From: Actinomycetota bacterium
GTDB lineage: Bacteria; Actinomycetota; Acidimicrobiia; IMCC26256; JACPCJ01
Length of the DNA stretch: 41,273 nucleotides
Assembly (NCBI GenBank): GCA_016179865.1
Contig: JACPCJ010000062.1
Span: forward strand, 1 to 41,273
Reading direction: 5' to 3'
Part shown: in pieces, positions 7,465 through 13,507 of the stretch
Layout of the letters: each line of letters opens with the position of its first letter
How positions within the stretch are numbered: the stretch's first letter is position 1
Notes under the pieces: generated by a model
What the model saw: the letters and a program-made list of their open reading frames with translations, nothing else
Database searches by the model: none
Told to the model about the DNA's origin: nothing
Program-made: the position numbers and the translations under genes

Positions 7465-8559
7465 ATGGATTTCGAGTTCAGCCCCGACCAGGAGATGCTG
7501 CGCGACAGCGTGCGCCGTTTCCTCGCCGATCGGGCACCCATCTCCTTCGTGCGGGAGATGTACGACGACCCCCGCGGTGTGCGCGACGAGGTGTGGAAGG
7601 GCCTCGCCGCGCTCGGCGTCGCCGGGATCCTCGTCCCCGAGGAACACGGCGGCCTCGGCCTCGGCATGGTCGACATGGGCGTCGTGCTCGAGGAACTCGG
7701 GCGGGCTGTATTCCCCGGGCCGTTCCTCGCCTCCGCCGTCGGCGCCGTGAGCCTGGCGGATCCGGCCCTCCTCCCCAGGCTGGCCTCCGGCGACACGGTC
7801 GGCACCGTGGCCCTGTTCGAGGCCGGCCGGCGGGCCGACTGGTCGAGCGCGTCGACCACGGCAGTCGAGACGCGCGAGGGGTGGGCGCTCACGGGCCGGA
7901 AAGTCCACGTACCCCACGGCGCCAGGGCCGACGTCCTCCTCGTGACCGCTTCCGTTGCCGACGGGAGCGGCGGTCTCGGCGTGTTCGCCGTCGACGGCGA
8001 GGTCTTGGGTGCCGGAGTTGCCGGAGAACTCGCCATCGACGGCACCCAAAAACTGGCGACGGTCAACCTCGACGCCACCCCGGCGCGACGCGTTGACGGT
8101 GCGGGCGAGGCCGAGGTTGCCGAGGCCGTCGACCGCGTCACCACCGCTCTGGTGGTCGACGGGGTGGGCGCGGCCTCAGCTGCCCTTGACATGTCGATCG
8201 AGTACGCCAAGGAGCGGGTGCAGTTCGACCGACCCATCGGGTCGTTCCAGGCCGTCCAGCACCTCTGCGCCGACATGCTGCGCGACCTCGAACTGGCCCG
8301 AGCCGGCGGGTACTACGCCCTCTGGGCGTGCGACGAGGGCGACGCCGCCACCCGTCACGAAGCGGCGGTGATGGCGAAGGCCTGGGCGAGCGACGCCCTC
8401 GCCCGGGTGGGCGCCAGCACCATCCAAGTGCACGGCGGCCTCGGCTTCACGTGGGAGCACGACGCCCACCTCTTCTACAAGCGCCTGCTCAGCCTCCAGC
8501 ACGCCTTCGGCGGCACCACCGATCACCTCGAGGAACTCGCCCACCTCCTCCTCGACTGA
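7465..8559 (+). CDS. acyl-CoA dehydrogenase, partner (beta-type) subunit
   Basis: 364-residue FadE-like protein. N-terminal M-D-F-E-F-S-P-D-Q-E-M-L-R-D-S-V-R-R-F matches the family opening. It retains V-P-E-E-H-G-G-L-G-L-G, E-R-V-Q-F-D-R-P-I-G-S-F-Q-A-V-Q-H at about 249-265, and Q-V-H-G-G-L-G-F-T-W-E-H-D-A-H near residue 320, the mark of partner subunits in heteromeric ACADs. It is longer than the beta-type protein at 1750 and keeps a fuller N-terminal domain. The stop codon is followed directly by the perfect 45-bp hairpin 8560-8604. Expected to work with the divergent ACAD at 6213-7406. Confidence 0.9.
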   Translation: MDFEFSPDQEMLRDSVRRFLADRAPISFVREMYDDPRGVRDEVWKGLAALGVAGILVPEEHGGLGLGMVDMGVVLEELGRAVFPGPFLASAVGAVSLADPALLPRLASGDTVGTVALFEAGRRADWSSASTTAVETREGWALTGRKVHVPHGARADVLLVTASVADGSGGLGVFAVDGEVLGAGVAGELAIDGTQKLATVNLDATPARRVDGAGEAEVAEAVDRVTTALVVDGVGAASAALDMSIEYAKERVQFDRPIGSFQAVQHLCADMLRDLELARAGGYYALWACDEGDAATRHEAAVMAKAWASDALARVGASTIQVHGGLGFTWEHDAHLFYKRLLSLQHAFGGTTDHLEELAHLLLD

Positions 8560-8604
8560 TGTGTGCGTACCAGCCCGTGGAATCCACGGGCTGGTACGCA
8601 CACA
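8560..8604. repeat. perfect 22-bp-stem hairpin, copy 1 of repeat A
   Basis: Arms 8560-8581 and 8583-8604 are exact reverse complements around a single central A. The element fills almost all of the 48-bp gap between the convergent stops at 8559 and 8608, so it can act as a bidirectional terminator. Forty-four bases are identical to those at 29578-29621, so it is also a dispersed repeat. Confidence 0.85.
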
Positions 8605-8607
8605 CGG

Positions 8608-9834
8608 CTAGGAACGCGTGAGCAGGAGGCAGGCGGCGAGAGGGCCGCCGCCGGCCGCCGCCACGGCCACCTGTGGATCACCGGGAACCTGCCGGTCGCC
8701 ACCCCGCCCCCAGAGCTGCGTACACGCCTCGTGCAGGAAGCCGTAGCCGTGGAGCCGCCCAGCCGAGAGCTGGCCCCCCTGCGTGTTGAGCGGGACCTCC
8801 CCGTCGAGGGCGATGCGCTCCCCGCCCTCGATGAACGGGCCGCCCTCGCCCTTGCCGCAGAACCCGAGGGCCTCGAGCCAGGCCAGGGTGATGAACGAGA
8901 ACCCGTCGTACAGCTCGGCCACGTCCACGTCGGAGGGCGACAGCGCGGTCCGTTCCCACATCATGGCGGCGGCGTCGCGCAGCGCCATCGTGGTGAGGTC
9001 GGAGAACTGGTCCCACGACGGGCGGTCCCGAAGCGCCGTCCCCACCGCTTCCACCCGCACCGGCGGGTTCTTCAGGTGAGCGGCGGCGTCGGCCGCCGAC
9101 ACGATGACCGCAGTGGACCCGTCGGCGGGTGCGTCGCAGTCGTACAGGCAGAGCGGGGTCGAGATCATGCGCACGGAGAGGTAATCGTCGAGCGTCATCG
9201 GGTCGCGGTACACGGCCTTCGGGTTCCCGGCCGCATTCCGGCGCGCGTTCAGCGCGATCCAGGCGAGCTGCTCCCGCGTCGTCCCGAACTCGTGGAAGTG
9301 GCGCTGCGCCATCAAGGCGATCCAGTTCGCAGCCGACGGGGCGCCGAAGGGGAGTGTCCACTGCATGAACCCGCCGGCCCGAAAACCGCCGCCGCCACCC
9401 CCACCCCCACCACCCATGGTGACGGCGGCCCGACCCCGCCCGCCCTGGGCGGTGGCCTCCCACACCGTCCGGAAGCAGAGGACGTGCCGGGCCAGGCCCG
9501 TCGCCACCGCCAGACAGGCATTCACCACCGAGCCGAGCTGGCCCGGGGCCTCGAGCCCGCCCGCATACCAGTTGAGGTTGAGCCGCAGGGCGTCGTGCAC
9601 CTCCGTGATCCCGACGCCCGAGAACCCCGGGGGTTGATCCATGTTGCCCGGGTAGGTCGCCAGCCCGTCGATGTCGTCACGGGTCAGCCCGGCGTCCTCG
9701 ATGGCCTCCAGGCAGGCGTCGATGGTGAGGTCGAGCGGGTCGCGATCGAGGCGCCGCCCGACTGCCGATTGGCCGATGCCGCTGATGGCGGCGCGGCGCT
9801 CGAGCACCTCCAGCACCTCCAGCACCTCAGCCAT
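8608..9834 (-). CDS. thiolase-fold lipid-transfer protein, Ltp2-like aldolase candidate
   Basis: 408-residue thiolase-superfamily protein of SCP-x/lipid-transfer type. The fold shows in R-A-A-I-S-G-I-G-Q-S-A-V-G-R, V-V-N-A-C-L-A-V-A-T-G-L-A, C-D-A-P-A-D-G-S-T-A-V-I-V-S, A-E-L-Y-D-G-F-S and L-H-G-Y-G-F-L-H-E-A. The canonical thiolase C-terminal C-x-G pair is absent, as in Ltp2, the retro-aldolase that with a DUF35 partner cleaves the last steroid side-chain fragment. The preceding DUF35 gene overlaps its start by 8 bp, supporting such a complex. Oddities are a 10-residue poly-Gly run (DNA about 9384-9417) and a 9-bp tandem repeat encoding L-E-V three times after the start codon. Ltp2-like activity is inferred from family and neighbours. 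Confidence 0.82.
   Translation of the reverse strand: MAEVLEVLEVLERRAAISGIGQSAVGRRLDRDPLDLTIDACLEAIEDAGLTRDDIDGLATYPGNMDQPPGFSGVGITEVHDALRLNLNWYAGGLEAPGQLGSVVNACLAVATGLARHVLCFRTVWEATAQGGRGRAAVTMGGGGGGGGGGFRAGGFMQWTLPFGAPSAANWIALMAQRHFHEFGTTREQLAWIALNARRNAAGNPKAVYRDPMTLDDYLSVRMISTPLCLYDCDAPADGSTAVIVSAADAAAHLKNPPVRVEAVGTALRDRPSWDQFSDLTTMALRDAAAMMWERTALSPSDVDVAELYDGFSFITLAWLEALGFCGKGEGGPFIEGGERIALDGEVPLNTQGGQLSAGRLHGYGFLHEACTQLWGRGGDRQVPGDPQVAVAAAGGGPLAACLLLTRS
9803..9829. repeat. 9-bp tandem repeat at the Ltp2-like N-terminus
   Basis: Three copies of a 9-bp unit (AGCACCTCC on the plus strand, the last copy imperfect) encode L-E-V-L-E-V-L-E directly after the start of the Ltp2-like gene. On the coding strand each unit contains GGAGGTG, a Shine-Dalgarno-like string. 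Residues before E-R-R-A-A-I-S-G are probably not part of the conserved fold. Confidence 0.6.
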
Positions 9835-10282
9835 CCGAGGCCTCGACGGCCGGGTCGGGCTCAAACAGGGGCAGCCACACCCCGTCGTGCTCGTCGAAGA
9901 CAACCCGCACCGGCATCCCGATCTCGACGGCGTCGGGTTCGACCTTCACCAGATTGGTGGTGAGCCGCAGGCCGTCCTGTTCGGGCAGTTCGACGATGGC
10001 CACCACGTACGGCGGGTCGTAACCCGGGATCCACGGGTGGTGGTTGATCGTGAAGGTGTGGACGGCGGCCCGGCCAGACGCCGCCGCCACCGCGAGGTCG
10101 CGAGACAGGTCGACCGGGCACACGGGCGCCGGGGGGTGGATCCAGTAGCCGCAGGCCTTGCAACGCAGGAACCGCAGTTCCCCGTCCCGGCCGCCGGTCC
10201 AGAAGTGCTCGTTCTCGGGCGTGACCCGCGGGAGCAGCCGGAACGGCTTGGGGGCGTCGCCCGCCCCCTCCTGCGCGGTCAC
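9827..10282 (-). CDS. DUF35 OB-fold protein, zinc ribbon lacking the fourth Cys
   Basis: 151-residue DUF35/OB-fold acyl-CoA-associated protein. The rubredoxin-like N-terminal ribbon has C41-x2-C44 and C55, but the expected fourth Cys is Asp58 (C-P-V-D), so metal binding may be altered or lost. The OB-fold follows (V-H-T-F-T-I-N-H, then Y-V-V-A-I-V-E-L, L-T-T-N-L-V, G-M-P-V-R-V-V-F). Such proteins pair with thiolase-like proteins; in mycobacteria the DUF35 part of ChsH2 binds Ltp2. GTG 10282 overlaps the stop of the CMD-like gene as GTGA, and its own end overlaps the Ltp2-like start by 8 bp, so subunit coupling is likely. Confidence 0.85.
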   Translation of the reverse strand: MTAQEGAGDAPKPFRLLPRVTPENEHFWTGGRDGELRFLRCKACGYWIHPPAPVCPVDLSRDLAVAAASGRAAVHTFTINHHPWIPGYDPPYVVAIVELPEQDGLRLTTNLVKVEPDAVEIGMPVRVVFDEHDGVWLPLFEPDPAVEASDG

Positions 10283-10623
10283 TCCTCGTCGGTCTCGGGT
10301 TCCGGCGCCGCCTCGAACGCCTCCCGAGCAGTCGGGAACGCCTCCACCGCGGGCAGCAGTCCGAACCCAGGCAGGGTGAGGAGGATCGCCCCTGCGATCT
10401 CTTCCCAAGTGGCACCGACCTCCCGGGCGAGCATGGCGTGGCGTCGGATCCCGTCCTCGCTACGAAGGATGACGGTGCACACCAGCCGGATCAGCTCGTG
10501 GGTCTTGCGGTCGGGGGCCGGAAGCGAGTCGATGCGCGCCAGCCACGCATTCTGCGCCTCGTGCAACGCCGGCGCGACCTCATGCAGGCGGGCTTCGAAC
10601 GGGAACGTGAACTCTTCGGCCAT
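10279..10623 (-). CDS. AhpD/carboxymuconolactone decarboxylase-like protein
   Basis: 114-residue helical protein. H-E-L-I-R-L-V-C-T-V-I-L-R-S-E-D-G-I-R-R-H at about 43-63, followed by A-x-x-x-G-A-T-W-E-E-I, resembles the CMD/AhpD repeat, but the redox C-x-x-C is missing, so peroxidase-type disulfide chemistry is unlikely. It lies between two DUF35 genes in one operon (11 bp after the first, GTGA overlap with the second) and may serve the thiolase/DUF35 complex, either as an enzyme or as structure. Function unknown; family call is moderate because only the helical pattern is visible. Confidence 0.65.
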   Translation of the reverse strand: MAEEFTFPFEARLHEVAPALHEAQNAWLARIDSLPAPDRKTHELIRLVCTVILRSEDGIRRHAMLAREVGATWEEIAGAILLTLPGFGLLPAVEAFPTAREAFEAAPEPETDEE

Positions 10624-10634
10624 GCCTGCCCCCC

Positions 10635-11045
10635 TCAGCCCGCGGGCTCGAACACGGGCACCGTCCAGTCCTCGGTGCGCTCCTCGAACGTGACCCGCAG
10701 CGGCATGCCGACCTCCAAGGCGTCGAAGTCGCAGTTGACGACGTTGGTCATCATGCGCGGCCCCTCAGCGAGATCGACGACGGCCGCCACGTAGGGCACC
10801 TTCTCACCAAAGGGCGGCAGGTCGTTGCGGTGGACGACCGACCACGTGTAGAGGGTCGCCTCGCCGCTCGCCTCCTCCCACTCCACGGCGTCACTCCAGC
10901 ATTTCGGGCAGAACGGCCGGGGGTAGAAGTGCGCCTCGCCGCAGTCGAGGCACCGCTTCACGAGGAGCTTGCCCTCGCGGCACGCGTCCCACCACGGCTC
11001 GGTCTCGTCGTCCGGATTCGGGAGGTCGAAGCGGGGTGCGGCCAC
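10635..11045 (-). CDS. DUF35 OB-fold protein with complete zinc ribbon
   Basis: 136-residue DUF35 protein. The ribbon is complete (C32-x2-C35-x10-C46-x2-C49), followed by the OB-fold (T-L-Y-T-W-S-V-V-H-R-N, P-Y-V-A-A-V-V-D-L, R-M-M-T-N-V-V, G-M-P-L-R-V-T-F). The start is GTG 11045, giving M-A-A-P-R-F-D-L; no ATG lies near the start of the conserved part. It leads the operon DUF35, CMD-like, DUF35, Ltp2-like and is divergent from the acyl-CoA synthetase at 11088. Two DUF35 proteins in one operon suggest two different partners or a mixed complex. A much longer frame on this strand, up to 12722, is an antisense shadow of the synthetase. Confidence 0.85.
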   Translation of the reverse strand: MAAPRFDLPNPDDETEPWWDACREGKLLVKRCLDCGEAHFYPRPFCPKCWSDAVEWEEASGEATLYTWSVVHRNDLPPFGEKVPYVAAVVDLAEGPRMMTNVVNCDFDALEVGMPLRVTFEERTEDWTVPVFEPAG

Positions 11046-11087
11046 GGCCGGGGATCGTACTGCGCGCCCCTGGATAGCCTCCCAGCC

Positions 11088-12725
11088 GTGAGCCCGTCTC
11101 CCCACGACCGGTGGAAGCTGCACGAGCCGCCCGCCGACGTCGCCGAGCACTACCGGCGGGACGGCTTCTGGGTGGACGAATCGCTGGGCCCGATGATCGA
11201 CCGGTTCCTCTCGGGAATGAGCGGGGAGGCGTTCCGGGTCCGTTCCCAAACTCACCCGTTCACTGGCACCCTCGGCGACGTGCACTCCCGGGCGCGCCGG
11301 GTGGCGGGGGGGCTGGCAGCGCTCGGCGTCGGCCCCGGCGACACCGTGGCCTTCCAGCTCCCGAATTGGATGGAGGCGGCGGCCGTGTTCTGGGGTGCGG
11401 CGACGGTTGGCGCGGTCGTGGTGCCGATCGTGCACTTCTACGGCCGCAAGGAAGTCGAGTACATCCTCCGAACCTCCGGCGCTCGCGTCCTCGTGACCGC
11501 CGACCGCTTCGGCCACCAGGACTTCCTGGCCAACCTCGAGAAACTCCCGAGCGTCGAGCACGTCTTCGTGGTGACGGGTGAGCCCGGCGCACCTGCCGAC
11601 CCCCATCGCCCGTTCTCCGAACTCGCCGCCGCTGACCCCATCAGCGAGCCGGTCGCCGTCGACCCGGCCGAACCGGCGCTCGTCGCCTACACGTCGGGCA
11701 CCACGGCCGATCCAAAGGGCGTGGTGCATACCCACCGCAGCATCCACGCCGAGACGTACCAGCTCAGCGAGCTGCGGGGCTCGGGCGACCTCCCCATGCT
11801 CGTCGGCGCCCCGGTCGGCCACGCCATCGGGATGCTGAGCGGGCTCCTCATCCCTCTCCATCGCGGCCACCGCATCAACCTGATCGACCAGTGGGACCCG
11901 CCCGCCGTCCTCGCCGCCATGGCCGAGGACGGGCTGAACGGCGGCAGCGGGTCGACCTTCTTCCTCCAGAGCCTCGTCGACCATCCCGACTGCGGCCCGG
12001 AGCACCTCGCCCTCCTGGAAAAGGTCGGCCTCGGTGGGTCCCCGGTGCCCGCCGCCTTCGCCGATCGCATGGCCGCCCTCGGCGTCTCGATCGTCCGCTC
12101 CTTCGGCTGCACCGAGCACCCATCCATCACCGGGTCGCGCCACGAGGAGCCGGCACCCAAGCGCATGTACACCGACGGGCACCCCCTCGCCGGCGTCGAA
12201 GTCCGCCTCGTGAGGGAAGACGGGCGAGAGGCCGGACCGGGCGAGCCCGGCGAGATCCTCTCTCGCGGCCCCGACCTGTTCGGGGGCTACACCGACGCGT
12301 CGCTCACCGAATCCGCCTTCACCGCCGACGGGTTCTTCCGCACCGGCGACGTCGGGGTGCTCGACGCCGACGGGTACCTCACCATCACCGACCGCACCAG
12401 CGACGTGATCATCCGCGGGGGCGAGAACATCTCGGCGGCCGAGGTCGAAGAGCAGTTGCTCCGGATCGAGGGGGTGGCCGAGGTGGCGGTCGTCGCCGCC
12501 CCCGACGAACGCATGGGCGAGCACGCCTGCGCCTTCGTGCGCACCCCGCCCGGGACGGATCCGCCGACCCTCGACGGCATCCGGACCCACCTGGCGGCGG
12601 CGGGGATGGCCCGCCAGAAGTGGCCCGAGGAGGTCCGAACCGTCGACGACTTCCCACGCACGCCGTCGGGGAAGATCAAGAAGTTCGTGCTGCGGGCCCA
12701 GCTGCGGGGGGAAGTCCTTCATTGA
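11088..12725 (+). CDS. acyl-CoA synthetase (AMP-forming)
   Basis: 545-residue ANL-superfamily ligase that should activate a carboxylic acid via an acyl-adenylate to its CoA thioester. Visible motifs are the P-loop Y-T-S-G-T-T-A-D-P-K-G (201-211), S-F-G-C-T-E-H in place of the usual Y-G-x-T-E, F-F-R-T-G-D-V, D-R-T-S-D-V-I-I-R-G-G-E-N-I and the C-terminal catalytic Lys in P-S-G-K-I-K-K-F. The N-terminal W-K-L-H-E-P-P resembles cyclohexanecarboxylate/short-chain acid CoA ligases. GTG 11088 is the only start consistent with the conserved part. The TGA overlaps the TTG start of the downstream SDR (TTGA). Likely activates the acid fed into the island's beta-oxidation. Confidence 0.9.
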   Translation: MSPSPHDRWKLHEPPADVAEHYRRDGFWVDESLGPMIDRFLSGMSGEAFRVRSQTHPFTGTLGDVHSRARRVAGGLAALGVGPGDTVAFQLPNWMEAAAVFWGAATVGAVVVPIVHFYGRKEVEYILRTSGARVLVTADRFGHQDFLANLEKLPSVEHVFVVTGEPGAPADPHRPFSELAAADPISEPVAVDPAEPALVAYTSGTTADPKGVVHTHRSIHAETYQLSELRGSGDLPMLVGAPVGHAIGMLSGLLIPLHRGHRINLIDQWDPPAVLAAMAEDGLNGGSGSTFFLQSLVDHPDCGPEHLALLEKVGLGGSPVPAAFADRMAALGVSIVRSFGCTEHPSITGSRHEEPAPKRMYTDGHPLAGVEVRLVREDGREAGPGEPGEILSRGPDLFGGYTDASLTESAFTADGFFRTGDVGVLDADGYLTITDRTSDVIIRGGENISAAEVEEQLLRIEGVAEVAVVAAPDERMGEHACAFVRTPPGTDPPTLDGIRTHLAAAGMARQKWPEEVRTVDDFPRTPSGKIKKFVLRAQLRGEVLH

Positions 12726-13444
12726 GCGGGGCGGGCCGCGCCCTCATCGTCGGCGCGTCGTCGGGCATTGGTCGGGCCACCGCCGAGGCCGTCCGGAACG
12801 CCGGGTGGGCAGTCGCTGCGTCAGCTCGCCGCGCCGATCGCCTCGAAGAGATCACGGGGATCGTCGCCCTTCCCGCCGACGTGCGGATCGAAGCCGAGTG
12901 CCATCAGCTCGTCGGAGCCGCGGTCGAAGCCCTCGGGGGCCTCGACGCCCTCGTGTACGCCGCCGGCGTGGTGCCGCTGAAGCCGCTGGTCGCGGCGTCC
13001 GCCGAGCTGTGGCACGACGTTTTCGCCACCAACGTCGTGGGAGCGGCCCTCGTGACGGCCGCAGCCATCCCCCACCTGGAGGCGGCTGCCGAAACGGCGA
13101 CGGGCCGGGCGGTGTTCCTCTCGTCGGACTCGGTGGGCGCTCCGCTCCCCGGACTCGTTCCCTACGCCGCGAGCAAGGCCGCCCTCGAGGAGCTGGTGCG
13201 GGGCTGGCGAGCGGAACATTCCGCCATCCGGTTCACCACCCTCGTCGTCGGCCCGACGCTCACCGGCATGGCCGACGGGTGGGATGCCGGAGACCTGGAG
13301 CGAGCCCTCAACCGGTGGGCCGCCGAGGGCTACGCCCAGGGCCGCCCCCGCCCCCAGACCCCCGACGTTCCGGCCAAGGCCATCGTCGACCTGCTCGAAC
13401 ACCCGGACCCACCCGAGACCGCCCGGGCCGTCCCCGGCGAGTAG
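12722..13444 (+). CDS. SDR-family oxidoreductase, TTG start
   Basis: 240-residue short-chain dehydrogenase. G-A-S-S-G-I-G is at 11-17, A-A-G replaces N-A-G near 80, and the catalytic residues are Ser at about 135-137 and Y148-x3-K152. The start is TTG 12722, overlapping the ligase stop as TTGA and preceded by GGGGGAAG at good spacing; no ATG or GTG occurs before the glycine motif. It is co-transcribed and probably translationally coupled with the acyl-CoA synthetase, suggesting a hydroxyacyl or keto intermediate of the same pathway as substrate. Confidence 0.85.
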   Translation: MSGAGRALIVGASSGIGRATAEAVRNAGWAVAASARRADRLEEITGIVALPADVRIEAECHQLVGAAVEALGGLDALVYAAGVVPLKPLVAASAELWHDVFATNVVGAALVTAAAIPHLEAAAETATGRAVFLSSDSVGAPLPGLVPYAASKAALEELVRGWRAEHSAIRFTTLVVGPTLTGMADGWDAGDLERALNRWAAEGYAQGRPRPQTPDVPAKAIVDLLEHPDPPETARAVPGE

Positions 13445-13447
13445 ACC

Positions 13448-13503
13448 CCGAGCTTTCGGCCGTTCGCCCGCGCGCTGCAGCAGGGAAACGGCCGAAAGCT
13501 CGG
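13448..13503. terminator. hairpin of family B at a convergent junction
   Basis: CCGAGCTTTCGGCCGTT (13448-13464) and its exact complement (13487-13503) flank a 22-nt loop in the 63-bp gap between the convergent stops at 13444 and 13508. The core CTTTCGGCCGTT/AACGGCCGAAAG recurs at 26469-26514 in the same type of position. Most likely a bidirectional terminator. Confidence 0.75.
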
Positions 13504-13507
13504 AGCG

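Noticed and set aside
7407-8276. N-terminal extension of the ACAD at 6213 to give a 687-residue fusion
   Set aside because: The extra part is antisense to the ACAD at 7465, is Ser/Thr/Arg-rich, and the conserved ACAD start is at 7406.
8560-8604. Repeat A as a CRISPR repeat
   Set aside because: Copies are 21 kb apart, without regular spacers or cas genes, and are full palindromes.
10635-12722. A 695-codon open frame on the minus strand spanning the acyl-CoA synthetase
   Set aside because: Only its last 136 codons (DUF35) look like a protein; the rest is antisense to the well-supported synthetase and is a GC-rich shadow.
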